Part shown: positions 53,814 through 62,730 of the stretch, piece after piece | How positions within the stretch are numbered: the first letter of the stretch is position 1 | Layout: every line of letters starts with the position of its first letter | NCBI GenBank assembly: GCA_965216515.1 | Contig: OZ244173.1 | Location: forward strand, 3,825,466 to 3,889,465 | Reading direction: 5' to 3' | DNA from: CAXMRP01 sp965216515 | GTDB taxonomy: Bacteria; Pseudomonadota; Alphaproteobacteria; Rhizobiales; Afifellaceae | DNA: 64,000 nt | Notes under the pieces: model-generated | The model's input: the letters and a program-made list of their open reading frames with translations, nothing else | The model's database searches: none | What the model was told of the DNA's origin: nothing | Made by a program: the position numbers and the translations under genes

Positions 53814-54932
53814 ATGAAAATCGGCGTACCGAAGGAAATCAAGGTTCAGGAATATCGTGTCGGCCTGGTGCCCGCGAGCGTTCGCGAACTGGTTGCCCAC
53901 GGGCATGAAGTCGCCGTCGAAACCGGGGCCGGTGCCGGCATCGGCATGGAAGACGCGGCCTATGTGGCGGCCGGCGGAAAAATCGTGCCGGGGCCCGATG
54001 TGATCTTTGGCGAATGCGAAATGGTAATCAAGGTCAAGGAACCGCAGGCCGGCGAACGCCGCCAGTTGCGCCCCGGGCAGGTGCTCTTCACATATCTTCA
54101 CCTGGCGCCGGATCCCGAACAGACAAGCGATCTGGTGGAAAGCGGCGCCACTTGCATCGCTTATGAAACCGTGACCTCACCGTTGGGCGGATTGCCGCTA
54201 CTGGCGCCCATGTCCGAGGTTGCCGGCCGCCTGTCGATCCAGGCCGGCGCCTATTTCCTCGAAAAGGCCCATGGCGGGCTTGGCGTGCTTCTGGGCGGCG
54301 TGCCCGGCGTCGATCCCGGCAAGGTCGTCGTGCTGGGCGGCGGCGTGGTCGGAACCCACGCCATTCACATTGCCCTTGGCATGGGCGCCGATGTCTGGGT
54401 CCTCGACCGCAATGTCGACCAGCTGCGGCGTCTGTGGTCCCAGTTCGATCGACCTCTCAACACGGTCTATTCCACCCGTGATGCGGTGGAGCGCCACGTC
54501 CAGGAGGCCGATCTGGTCATCGGTTCGGTTTTGATCCCCGGCGCCGCGGCGCCCAAACTGGTCAGCCGCGAGCACATCCGGACCATGCGGCCGGGCGCCG
54601 TGGTCGTCGATGTCGCGATCGATCAGGGGGGGTGCTTTGAGACCTCGCGCCCGACCACCCACGACGAGCCGACCTACGTCGTCGACGATGTGATTCACTA
54701 TTGCGTTGCCAATATGCCCGGGGCGGTGCCGCGCACGTCGGCGCAGGCGCTCAACAATGCCACGCTGCCGTTTGCACTGGCGCTTGCCGACAAGGGCTGG
54801 AAGCAGGCCCTGCGCGACGATCCGCACCTGAAAAACGGCCTCAACGTCCATGCCGGCAAGGTGACCCACGAGGCGGTCGCCCGCGATCTCGGCTATGACT
54901 ATGTGTCCGCCGACGAGGTGTTGGCGGCGTAG
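53814..54932 (+). CDS. ald: Alanine dehydrogenase
   Basis: NAD-dependent enzyme of 372 residues that converts alanine to pyruvate and ammonia. MKIGVPKEIKVQEYRVGLVPA at the start, the conserved KVKEPQ lysine segment, LSIQAGAYFLEKAHGGLGVLLGG, and NAD motif VVVLGGGVVGTHAIHIALGMGADV identify it. ATG 53814 with AAGGGGTGGGG upstream is better than an in-frame GTG at 53802. In the taurine pathway it regenerates pyruvate, the amino acceptor of Tpa, and releases taurine nitrogen as ammonium. Confidence 0.95.
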   Translation: MKIGVPKEIKVQEYRVGLVPASVRELVAHGHEVAVETGAGAGIGMEDAAYVAAGGKIVPGPDVIFGECEMVIKVKEPQAGERRQLRPGQVLFTYLHLAPDPEQTSDLVESGATCIAYETVTSPLGGLPLLAPMSEVAGRLSIQAGAYFLEKAHGGLGVLLGGVPGVDPGKVVVLGGGVVGTHAIHIALGMGADVWVLDRNVDQLRRLWSQFDRPLNTVYSTRDAVERHVQEADLVIGSVLIPGAAAPKLVSREHIRTMRPGAVVVDVAIDQGGCFETSRPTTHDEPTYVVDDVIHYCVANMPGAVPRTSAQALNNATLPFALALADKGWKQALRDDPHLKNGLNVHAGKVTHEAVARDLGYDYVSADEVLAA

Positions 54933-54970
54933 GTGGGCGACCGGCCAGGTGGCCGGCAGCGTGCCTTGCC

Positions 54971-55000
54971 GCAAGTTGGCGTGCGGCAAGTTGGCGTGCG
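54971..55000. repeat. 15-bp tandem repeat between ald and the sulfite exporter gene
   Basis: GCAAGTTGGCGTGCG at 54971-54985 and 54986-55000, exact, with GC-rich inverted sequence around it. It lies between convergent genes. Confidence 0.95.
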
Positions 55001-55024
55001 GCGGCCGGGGATTGACGGACGCGT

Positions 55025-55783
55025 CTAGACCGCCATGCGCGCCAGGCCGATCGTCGCGATGCCGATGAGTAGGCCCAGGCAGATACGCCGGTAGAGGATT
55101 TCATGGGTGGGTGAAAACAACCGCATGCCGATGGCGACCCCGGCCAGCATGGGGGCCGCCAACATCGTCGCGCGGGCAAAGGCTTGCGCGGTAAAGATGC
55201 CGAAATACGCAAATGAAATCGCCGTTATCGGTATCGACGCGAACAGGAAGGCGATCAGCGTACCGCGAACGACGGCGGCCGGTCGATCCAGCGAAAAGGT
55301 ATAGACGACGACCACCAGCCCGCCGATGCTGGCGACACCGGTAACAATGCCCGACAGGAGGCCGGACCCGCACAGGCCGGCAAAGGTGTCCAGGCCGCGC
55401 AGCCGGACATTGAGCAGCAGCAGGCTCGCCATGGCCAGGATAATGGCCAGCGCGACCGCCGAACTGGTGACCGGATCCATGATCCGCAGCAGCGTGAGTC
55501 CGATCGGCACCCCGGTTGCCGACAACAGGATCAGGCCCAGCGCCAACTTGCGGTCAGCATGGCGGAATCCGCCGCGCACCAGGACGATCCCCGCCGCCAC
55601 TTCCAGGAAAAAGGCGACCGGCAGGATCTCGATCGGCGGAAGGACGGTGACCATCGTTGCCATCAGCAGCGCTGAAAGCGCGAATCCGGAAAACCCGCGC
55701 ACGATTCCGGCGGCAAAGGCCGCGGCAATGCAGAAGGCCAGGGCCGCCGGTGTCAGGGACGCGAGGTCGTAGAGAAATCCGAT
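55025..55783 (-). CDS. TSUP-family (TauE/SafE) permease, probable sulfite exporter
   Basis: Membrane protein of about 252 residues with seven or eight helices and the two-fold TauE/SafE pattern (FAAGIVRGFSGFALSALLM and GLLSGIVTGVASIGGLVVVVY). Next to Xsc it would export the sulfite released there. No ATG, GTG or TTG exists in frame near the expected start: the protein-like sequence begins IGFLYDLASLTP at an ATC (55783-55781) that overlaps the xsc stop as TAATC, where TAATG would be normal. Either an ATC start is used or an ATG has mutated or been misread. The first canonical in-frame start, a GTG inside GIVRGF, would delete the first helix. Confidence 0.82.
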   Translation of the reverse strand: MGFLYDLASLTPAALAFCIAAAFAAGIVRGFSGFALSALLMATMVTVLPPIEILPVAFFLEVAAGIVLVRGGFRHADRKLALGLILLSATGVPIGLTLLRIMDPVTSSAVALAIILAMASLLLLNVRLRGLDTFAGLCGSGLLSGIVTGVASIGGLVVVVYTFSLDRPAAVVRGTLIAFLFASIPITAISFAYFGIFTAQAFARATMLAAPMLAGVAIGMRLFSPTHEILYRRICLGLLIGIATIGLARMAV

Positions 55784-57552
55784 TAGATGTTCACTCCGCC
55801 TTCGGGCACATCGGTGTGCTTGTATTTGTCCAGCATCCGTTTGGGATACTTCAGCGCGTCGCGCCGGAAGGGATCGCCCAGCTCGCGTGTGACCAGAACT
55901 TCGATGACCGTCGTCCTGCCGGCTTTCTGCGCATCCGTCGCCTTGATCAATGCGTTGCCGACGTCCTCCAGCGCCTCCACCGTCACCGCTTCGGCCCCCA
56001 TCGACCGGGCGATGTCGGCGAACGACGGATTGGCGAGGTTGGTGCCGATGAACCGGTTGCCGTAGAAATCCACCTGGTTCTTCTTTTCCGCGCCCCACTG
56101 CTTGTTGTGGAAGACGACAGCCGTGACCGGGATCTCCTCGCGCACGCAGGTGAGGATCTCGCCGAAACTCATGCCCCACGCGCCGTCGCCGACATAAGCC
56201 ACGGCCGGCCGCTCCGGCGCGGCGACCTTGGCGCCGATTATCGCCGGGAACGCGTAGCCGCAATTGCCGAAACTCATTGCGGCAAACATCGAATTCGGCC
56301 GCTCGAACCGCAGATAGGAATTGGACACCGAGCAGATATTGCCGATGTCTGCGGAGACCATGACGTCGGCCGGCATGGCCTTTTCCAGCTCGCGCAACAT
56401 CTGGCGCGGATGCATGTAGGGCGAATCTTCGATCTGCTTCAGGCTCCACACGTCCTTTTCGTGGCGCCAGTCGTCGAGTTCCGATTCCCAGTCCGCCTTT
56501 TGCCGTTTGATCTCCGCCAGCCTGTCGTCCTTGTTGTCGGCGCTGGCCAGCTTGCGGTTGGCCAGCCGGTAGGCCAGCGCTTTGGCGGCGGCCTTGGCAT
56601 CGCCGACAATCCCGACCGAAATCTGCTTCACCAGACCCAGCATCCGGTGGTCGGCATCGACCTGGATGACCTTCGCATTGGCCGGCCAGTAGTCGAGGTC
56701 ATGCTGGGGGAGGGTGCCGAACGGGCCGAGCCGTGTACCCAGGGCCAGGACCACATCGGCCTGGGCGATCAGCTTCATGCCCGCCTTGGAGCCCTGATAT
56801 CCCAGCGGGCCGCACCACAGAGGATGGCTGGCGGGGAAGGAATCGTTGTGAAGGTAGGAGTTGACCACCGGCGCGTCGAGGGCCTCGGCAAGATCGACCG
56901 CTTCGCGCACACCATCGGAGAACACGACCCCGCCCCCCGATACGATGACCGGAAACTTCGCGCCCGCCAGAAGATCGGCGGCTTCATCAAGGCTCTCCTC
57001 GGCGCCCGGACCGCGCAGAATGCGCTTGGGGCGGGCGATGTCATAGTCGGCAGCGCCGTAGAAATAGTCGCGCGGGATGTTGAGTTGCGTCGGCCCGCGT
57101 TCGCTCATCGCCATGTCGAAACAGCGCGCGGTGATCTCCGCCATCCGCGCCGGATTGTTCACATGTCCCTGATACTTGGTGATTTCCTCGAAGAACGGCA
57201 GTTGCTGGGCTTCCTGAAACCCGCCGAGTCCCTGCGTCATCGATCCGGTCTCCGGCGTGATGACGACCACCGGCGAATGGGCCCAGTAGGCGGCCGCCGT
57301 TGAGGTGACGAAATTGGTGATGCCCGGACCGTTCTGGCCGATGCACACGCCGTGCCGGCCGGAGGCCCGGGAATAGCCGTCGGCCATATGGCCGGCGCCT
57401 TGTTCATGCACGGTCGGGATAAACCGGATACCGGCGGTCGGGAACAGGTCCATCGCATCCATGAAGGCCGAACCGGCGATTCCGAATATGTCCGTCACGC
57501 CCTGGGCGCTCATGGTTTCGACAAAGGCTTCCGATGGTGTCATCCGGGTCAT
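55783..57552 (-). CDS. xsc: Sulfoacetaldehyde acetyltransferase
   Basis: ThDP-dependent enzyme of 589 residues that cleaves sulfoacetaldehyde with phosphate to acetyl phosphate and sulfite. The N-terminal half has the catalytic glutamate at about 50 in TVHEQGAGHMADGYSR; GQNGPGITNFVTSTAAAYWAHSPVV and the ThDP motif GDGAWGMSFGEIL...FHNKQWGAEKKNQVDF follow. The last segment is highly characteristic of Xsc. ATG 57552 with GAGGGG six bases upstream is preferred over an upstream TTG at 57642. It diverges from tpa and is translationally linked to the exporter gene. Confidence 0.96.
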   Translation of the reverse strand: MTRMTPSEAFVETMSAQGVTDIFGIAGSAFMDAMDLFPTAGIRFIPTVHEQGAGHMADGYSRASGRHGVCIGQNGPGITNFVTSTAAAYWAHSPVVVITPETGSMTQGLGGFQEAQQLPFFEEITKYQGHVNNPARMAEITARCFDMAMSERGPTQLNIPRDYFYGAADYDIARPKRILRGPGAEESLDEAADLLAGAKFPVIVSGGGVVFSDGVREAVDLAEALDAPVVNSYLHNDSFPASHPLWCGPLGYQGSKAGMKLIAQADVVLALGTRLGPFGTLPQHDLDYWPANAKVIQVDADHRMLGLVKQISVGIVGDAKAAAKALAYRLANRKLASADNKDDRLAEIKRQKADWESELDDWRHEKDVWSLKQIEDSPYMHPRQMLRELEKAMPADVMVSADIGNICSVSNSYLRFERPNSMFAAMSFGNCGYAFPAIIGAKVAAPERPAVAYVGDGAWGMSFGEILTCVREEIPVTAVVFHNKQWGAEKKNQVDFYGNRFIGTNLANPSFADIARSMGAEAVTVEALEDVGNALIKATDAQKAGRTTVIEVLVTRELGDPFRRDALKYPKRMLDKYKHTDVPEGGVNI

Positions 57553-57848
57553 GGCAATCCCCTCTTGCATGGACATGCTGGCATCGTGGTTCCCCGGTAA
57601 AAGCCCAATACAGGGGAGCACCCTAGAACCAGTCTGGCCCAAGCCATTGCGCCAGAAGCCCGTTCAGCGTTATCACTTGCCAATCGGATCGTGACACCGG
57701 CACCGACGCGGCCGCAGGCTGGATCACAACCCCGGACCGGTCTGGCGCTACGGGTCAGCGGGCCGGTCGGCATAGCATCAAGCCGTATCTGACGGGCCGG
57801 GATCGGCTCAAACCGTGCCGGATCATGCCGCGCATGACGGAGATGACC

Positions 57849-59186
57849 ATGGAACCACTCGCCAAACCGCTTGCCCACCACGCATCGAATTCCCTGGAAG
57901 AGCATTGGATGCCCTTTTCCGGCAACCGTGATTTCAAGAGCAATCCGCGCATCGTTGTAAAAAGCGAGGGCGTCTATCTGTGGGATCACAATGGCGACAA
58001 GCTGATTGACGGTTCCTCAAGCCTCTTCAATGTCGCCTGCGGCCACGGTCGTCCCGAAATCGCCGAAGCGGTTCACGCCCAGATGCTGCAGAACGACTAT
58101 TCGCCGCATTTTCAGCTCGGACATCCCGGCTCTTTCGCCCTGGCGTCGAAGCTGACCCGCATCCTGCCCGAACCCATCAACCATGTCTTTTTTTCAAATT
58201 CCGGTTCCGAGGCGATCGATACCGCGCTGAAGATGGTCATGGCCTACCACCGGGCCCGCGGCGACAGCCAGCGCCTGCGCTTTGTCTCCCGCGAGCGGGC
58301 CTATCACGGTGTGAACATCGGCGGCGTGTCGCTGTCGGGCATGGTGAAGAACCGCGAGACTTTTCCTGTCGTCATGCCGAATGTGGTGTTGCTGCGGCAC
58401 ACGTTCGACGAAAGCCGGTTGTTCGATCGCGGACAGCCGGAAAAAGGCGCCGAACTGGCCGACGACCTGCAGCGCTTCTGCGACAATTTTGGTGGCGCGA
58501 CGATTGCCGCCGTCTTTGTCGAGCCGATCGCCGGTTCGACCGGGACCCTGGTGCCGCCGAAAGGGTACCTGGAACGATTGCGCGCGATTTGCGACGCCAA
58601 CGGAATCCTGCTCGTCTTCGATGAAGTCATCACCGGGTTCGGCCGGCTCGGCGCGCCGTTTGCCGCCGATGCCTTCGCTGTCATGCCCGACATCATGACC
58701 ATGGCGAAGGCCCTCACCAACGGCGCGATTCCCATGGGGGCGACGGCCTGCCGCGACGAGATCTACGAGACGGTGACCAACGCATCCCCGGAAAACGCCA
58801 TCGAGTTCTTCCACGGCTACACCTACTCCGCGCATCCCGCCGCCTGCGCCGCCGGTCTGGCGACACTTGAGATCATGGAAAAGGAGGATCTGTTCAATCG
58901 CGCCGCCGAATTGTCCGAATATTTCCTGGACGGGGTCTGGAGCCTGAAGGATTTGCCCTGTATTCGCGATCTTCGCGGATACGGCCTGATCGCCGGCGTC
59001 GAGGTTCACCACGATGGCGTGCCGGGCCGCCGCGGTCAGGAGTTGCAGAAGGCGCTTTTCCATTCCGGCATCCATGTCAAGTGGACTGGCGAGACGGGAA
59101 TACTTGCCCCCGCACTGATCGCCGAACGGCACCATATCGACGAGATCATCGAGCGGATGCGAGACGTCTTGTCCAAGATCGGCTAG
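57849..59186 (+). CDS. tpa: Taurine:pyruvate aminotransferase
   Basis: Class III PLP aminotransferase of 445 residues converting taurine and pyruvate to sulfoacetaldehyde and alanine. SLEEHWMPFSGNRDFKSNPRIVVKSEGVYLWD, SNSGSEAIDTALKM (PLP phosphate), LLVFDEVITGFGRLG and the PLP lysine in MTMAKALTNGAIPMG are intact. ATG 57849, with GGAG six bases before, is one of several in-frame ATGs from 57825 on. The ~300-base divergent space to xsc should contain the taurine-responsive promoters. A beta-alanine aminotransferase is the nearest alternative, but the neighbours argue for Tpa. Confidence 0.92.
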   Translation: MEPLAKPLAHHASNSLEEHWMPFSGNRDFKSNPRIVVKSEGVYLWDHNGDKLIDGSSSLFNVACGHGRPEIAEAVHAQMLQNDYSPHFQLGHPGSFALASKLTRILPEPINHVFFSNSGSEAIDTALKMVMAYHRARGDSQRLRFVSRERAYHGVNIGGVSLSGMVKNRETFPVVMPNVVLLRHTFDESRLFDRGQPEKGAELADDLQRFCDNFGGATIAAVFVEPIAGSTGTLVPPKGYLERLRAICDANGILLVFDEVITGFGRLGAPFAADAFAVMPDIMTMAKALTNGAIPMGATACRDEIYETVTNASPENAIEFFHGYTYSAHPAACAAGLATLEIMEKEDLFNRAAELSEYFLDGVWSLKDLPCIRDLRGYGLIAGVEVHHDGVPGRRGQELQKALFHSGIHVKWTGETGILAPALIAERHHIDEIIERMRDVLSKIG

Positions 59187-59198
59187 CCCGGCATCGCG

Positions 59199-60146
59199 AT
59201 GGTGCCGAAGCCGCCCGGGCCGCGGCAGTTTGTCGGGCCGGAGCCGACCTGCCCCGACTGGCTGCTGGACAGGGCGGCAGGGCGCGATCAGCTGCGGACG
59301 GTCATTGCCGGGGCCGATTCCGCAAGCGCGCTGCAAGGCGCCCGAAATGCCACCCGTGCCGGGCTGATCGAACCGCTTTTTATCGGCCACGGGCGCCGGA
59401 TCCGCGAACTGGCCGATACGCTCCAGTGGGACATCACCGATTTCGGCTTGATCGATGCCGAAGGCGACCGGCAGGTTGCCGGCGCGGTTTCTCATGCCGC
59501 CGGCGATCCGGCAATCGGCGCGATCATGAAGGGCCATGTTCACACCGATGCGTTGATGGCGGCTCTGCTCGATCGCAAGGCCGGCATCCGCACCGGTCGG
59601 CGCATGACCCATGCGTTCCTGATGTCGGCGCCGGGCATTCACCCCTTCATCCTGACCGATGCGGCGCTCAACATCCTGCCGGACATCAAGACCAAGATGG
59701 CGATTATCGAAAACGCGGTTGTGCTTGCCGGCGCTATCGGCATCGCCCGGCCGCAGGTTGCGCTCCTGTCGGCAACGGAGTCTGTGCTTGCGCACATGCC
59801 CTCCAGCGTCGAGGCGGCCGAGTTGACCCAGTGGGCAGCGCGGTCGCTGCCCGGTTCGCAAGTGTTCGGTCCGCTGGCGTTTGACAACATCATTTCCGCC
59901 GAAATTGCCCGCGCCAAGGGTATCGATCATCCCGTCGCCGGCCGGGCCGACATTGTTGTTGTTCCCAACATCGAATGCGGCAATGCCATGTTCAAGATGA
60001 TGGTCCATTATCTGGGTGTTTGCGGTGCCGGTCTCATTCTTGGCGGGCGGATACCGATCATGTTGACCAGCCGCACCGACCATCCCCAGGCGCGTCTGGC
60101 TTCCGCCGCGCTGGCCGTTCTGTCCGGCGGGCGCGCCGCGGACTAA
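59199..60146 (+). CDS. pta: Phosphate acetyltransferase (short form)
   Basis: Single-domain Pta of 315 residues, converting the acetyl phosphate from Xsc to acetyl-CoA. Conserved segments include RAGLIEPLFIGHGRRI, IMKGHVHTDALM, GRRMTHAFLMSAPGIHPFILTDAALNI and GIDHPVAGRADIVVVPNIECGNAMFKMM. It lacks the N-terminal regulatory domains of E. coli Pta. It lies 12 bases after tpa and closes the taurine cassette. Confidence 0.94.
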   Translation: MVPKPPGPRQFVGPEPTCPDWLLDRAAGRDQLRTVIAGADSASALQGARNATRAGLIEPLFIGHGRRIRELADTLQWDITDFGLIDAEGDRQVAGAVSHAAGDPAIGAIMKGHVHTDALMAALLDRKAGIRTGRRMTHAFLMSAPGIHPFILTDAALNILPDIKTKMAIIENAVVLAGAIGIARPQVALLSATESVLAHMPSSVEAAELTQWAARSLPGSQVFGPLAFDNIISAEIARAKGIDHPVAGRADIVVVPNIECGNAMFKMMVHYLGVCGAGLILGGRIPIMLTSRTDHPQARLASAALAVLSGGRAAD

Positions 60147-60276
60147 CGGGCCGGATCCCGGCTGGCCGGAAAGACCGGGATCGGCGGACAATGTCTTCGG
60201 TCTTGAAACCGACACAGTGAAGCCCCTATTTTAGGCGGGAGAACGAGTCGCCGGTCTGCGAGCAACAGGCTCGCCG

Positions 60277-60735
60277 ATGGCGGCCACGCCGAAATGGGAA
60301 GCAGAGGATCAAACCCTGAATACACCCGATACCGAGGCAGGCGGCCATCCCAAGGCTGCCCTGTCGGCTTCCGGTGGCGCGGTGGGAGCGCCAGAGGACA
60401 GCTTGAACCTGGTGATATCGAGCCTTGAGGACTCGAAGGCCGAGCAGATCGTGAACATCGACATTTCCGGCAAATCGGCGCTTGGCGACTATATGGTCAT
60501 CGCGTCGGGGCGTTCGCATCGCCATGTCGGGGCGATTGCCGATCATCTTGCCCGCGCCCTGAAAGGTGCGAAGATGGGCCCGGTGCGCATCGAGGGATTG
60601 CCCAATTGCGACTGGGTCCTGATCGACATTGGCGATATCATTGTTCACATTTTCCGGCCGGAAGTCCGTGAATTCTACAATCTGGAAAAAATGTGGACCG
60701 CCGAGCCCTATTCCGAACGGCGGATGCCGGCCTGA
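60277..60735 (+). CDS. rsfS: Ribosomal silencing factor RsfS
   Basis: Protein of 152 residues that binds L14 and blocks subunit joining. The Iojap/RsfS domain occupies about 45-148 (LEDSKAEQIVNIDISGKSALGDYMVIASGRSHRHVGAIADHL ... WVLIDIGDIIVHIFRPEVREFYNLEKMW, described here in two parts). The first ~40 residues are a poorly conserved leader, so the start could be further in. In relatives it follows nadD directly. Confidence 0.95.
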   Translation: MAATPKWEAEDQTLNTPDTEAGGHPKAALSASGGAVGAPEDSLNLVISSLEDSKAEQIVNIDISGKSALGDYMVIASGRSHRHVGAIADHLARALKGAKMGPVRIEGLPNCDWVLIDIGDIIVHIFRPEVREFYNLEKMWTAEPYSERRMPA

Positions 60736-60775
60736 CCGACCGCGCATTGCCGTCTGTCTGGGCGGATGAACGGTC

Positions 60776-61258
60776 ATGGTGATCGACATCGTCGCCGTCG
60801 GCCGCCTCAAAACCGGTCCGGAATCCGAGCTTTGCGCGCGATATCTCCGGCGCGCGATCAGGACCGGCCCGGCCGCCGGATTCTCCGGATTTGCTGTTCA
60901 GGAAGTCTCAGAATCCCGGGCGCGGACCGCCGCCGCGCGAAAATCCGATGAAGCGGCGGCCCTCGGGAAGGCGCTCCGGCACAGCGATGAAATCGTGGTG
61001 TTGGATGAAAACGGGCCGGCTGTGACCACCCAGCGGTTCGCCGCCGATCTTCGCAGAGCCGCCGACAGCGGCAAACGCCGGCTTTCGTTCGTCATCGGCG
61101 GCGCCGACGGGCTGGCGCCGGAGCTGCTGCGGCGCGCCGATCGGACCGTGGCGTTCGGAGCGTTCACCTGGCCTCACCAGATTGTGCGCATTCTTTTGGC
61201 CGAACAGCTCTATCGGGCGATGACAATCTTTACCAAACACCCCTACCATAGGTCATGA
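60776..61258 (+). CDS. rlmH: 23S rRNA (pseudouridine1915-N3)-methyltransferase RlmH
   Basis: SPOUT methyltransferase of 160 residues that modifies helix 69 of 23S rRNA. IDIVAVGRLKTGPESELCARY at the start, LSFVIGGADGLAPELL (SAM knot) and the closing LAEQLYRAMTIFTKHPYHRS are diagnostic. The stop overlaps the next ATG. Confidence 0.97.
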   Translation: MVIDIVAVGRLKTGPESELCARYLRRAIRTGPAAGFSGFAVQEVSESRARTAAARKSDEAAALGKALRHSDEIVVLDENGPAVTTQRFAADLRRAADSGKRRLSFVIGGADGLAPELLRRADRTVAFGAFTWPHQIVRILLAEQLYRAMTIFTKHPYHRS

Positions 61259-62730
61259 TCGCAATTCCCCCGGTTTTCGGATCGACAGGCATATTGAAGG
61301 CCGGCCGGCGACATGCCGGAGCCTTGGCAATCGTCGTCGGCGTTGCTTTCGCCGTCGCCGTGCCCGGGCCGTTCGGCCCGGACCTAGCTGGCGCGGCCGG
61401 AGAACTGGATCTCGATTTCAGCGCCATCGGCCGGCAGACCGGTCCGCAAACCGGCGGACCGGACGGTGCCGGGGCGGCGCAAAATCCGGCCGCCGCACAG
61501 TCATCGGAATCCGCGGAACCCGACGCCGCCCGCCGGCGGGCCCAGGCGGCGGAACTTGAGGCGATCCGGCGCGCCATCGAGGTCTCGCAATCCCGGCAGG
61601 CCGATCTGCGGACGGAAATCGGCGCGATCGAGGCCGATCGCGAGCGCCTCGCCGCCGATCTGATCAGCACTGCGGAGCGGCTGCGCGACGTCGAAATCCG
61701 TATCCGCGATGCCGAAATCCGTCTGGCCCGTCTGCACGAAAAGGAAAATGCCGTACGCCGTTCGCTTGGCGAGCGCCGTGTCGTGCTTGCCGAGATACTC
61801 GCCGCGCTGCAACGAATCGGGCGCACACCGCCGCCGGTCATCCTGTCGCGCCCCGACGATGCGGTCGCCGCCATCCGCGGCTCGGCGCTGGCCGGCGCGC
61901 TGTTGCCGGAGTTGCGCTCCGAGGCCGAAGCGCTGGCCAACGATCTGGACGCGCTGACCGATCTGGGCCGCGAAATCGAAGCCGGCCGGGAAAGGCTGAA
62001 AGTTCAGTACGCCGCCCTCGGCGAGGAGGAGGCCCGGATAGACATCCTCATCGAAACCCGCGCCCGCCAGGAGCACGAGACCCAGGCGGCCCTGTTGTCG
62101 GAGCAGAACAAGGCGGCGCGGCTTGCCGCGGAGGCGCAGTCTCTCAATGCGTTGATCGAAAAGCTGGAAAACAACGTCGAATCCGCGTCCAAGGCGGCCG
62201 CCAAGGCACGCCGGCTGCCGGGCAAGGCCGATGCCGCCGAGGCGATCCGCCGGTTCTCCGATGCCACGCGTCTGGCGCCGGCGGTCCGGTTTGTCGATGC
62301 CAAGGGGTTGCTGCCGCTGCCGGTCGTTGGCGCCCCGGTGCTGTCGTTTGGCCAGGACGACGGTCTCGGCGGCCAGGCGCGCGGCCTGTCGCTGGAAGCC
62401 ACCCCCGGCGCCCGCGTTGTCGCACCGGCCGATGGCTGGGTCGTCTATGCCGGGCCATTTCGGTCATTTGGGCAAGTCTTGATCGTCAATGCCGGCGACG
62501 GGTATCATATCGTGCTAGCCGGCATGGAACGGATCGACGCGACGCTTGGCCAGTTCGTGCTGGCCGGCGAGCCGGTCGCGATCATGGGGTCCAGACAACT
62601 GGCCAGCCTGGGCGATGTGGAACACACTTCTGCCAAGGCGATTTTATATGTAGAGTTTCGGAAAGACGGCAAGGCGATTAACCCGGCCCCCTGGTGGGAC
62701 GACCGGGCAGAAAAAGAGGGTCGTGGATAA
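61255..62730 (+). CDS. EnvC-like murein hydrolase activator, M23/LytM domain
   Basis: Exported protein of 491 residues. A hydrophobic segment near 20-45 acts as signal or anchor, followed by a long charged coiled coil (about 80-330, rich in Glu/Arg/Ala) and a C-terminal LytM domain (GARVVAPADGWVVYAGPFRSFG ... YHIVLAGMERIDATLGQFVLAGEPVAIMG, described in two parts). As in EnvC, zinc ligands are incomplete, so it probably activates an amidase during division instead of cutting peptidoglycan itself. ATGA overlap with rlmH; its stop overlaps ctpA by one base (TAATG). Confidence 0.9.
   Translation: MIAIPPVFGSTGILKAGRRHAGALAIVVGVAFAVAVPGPFGPDLAGAAGELDLDFSAIGRQTGPQTGGPDGAGAAQNPAAAQSSESAEPDAARRRAQAAELEAIRRAIEVSQSRQADLRTEIGAIEADRERLAADLISTAERLRDVEIRIRDAEIRLARLHEKENAVRRSLGERRVVLAEILAALQRIGRTPPPVILSRPDDAVAAIRGSALAGALLPELRSEAEALANDLDALTDLGREIEAGRERLKVQYAALGEEEARIDILIETRARQEHETQAALLSEQNKAARLAAEAQSLNALIEKLENNVESASKAAAKARRLPGKADAAEAIRRFSDATRLAPAVRFVDAKGLLPLPVVGAPVLSFGQDDGLGGQARGLSLEATPGARVVAPADGWVVYAGPFRSFGQVLIVNAGDGYHIVLAGMERIDATLGQFVLAGEPVAIMGSRQLASLGDVEHTSAKAILYVEFRKDGKAINPAPWWDDRAEKEGRG

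Noticed and set aside
58194..60215. 673-codon minus-strand frame opposite tpa and pta
   Set aside because: Same low-complexity composition, no motif, and both plus-strand genes are unmistakable.
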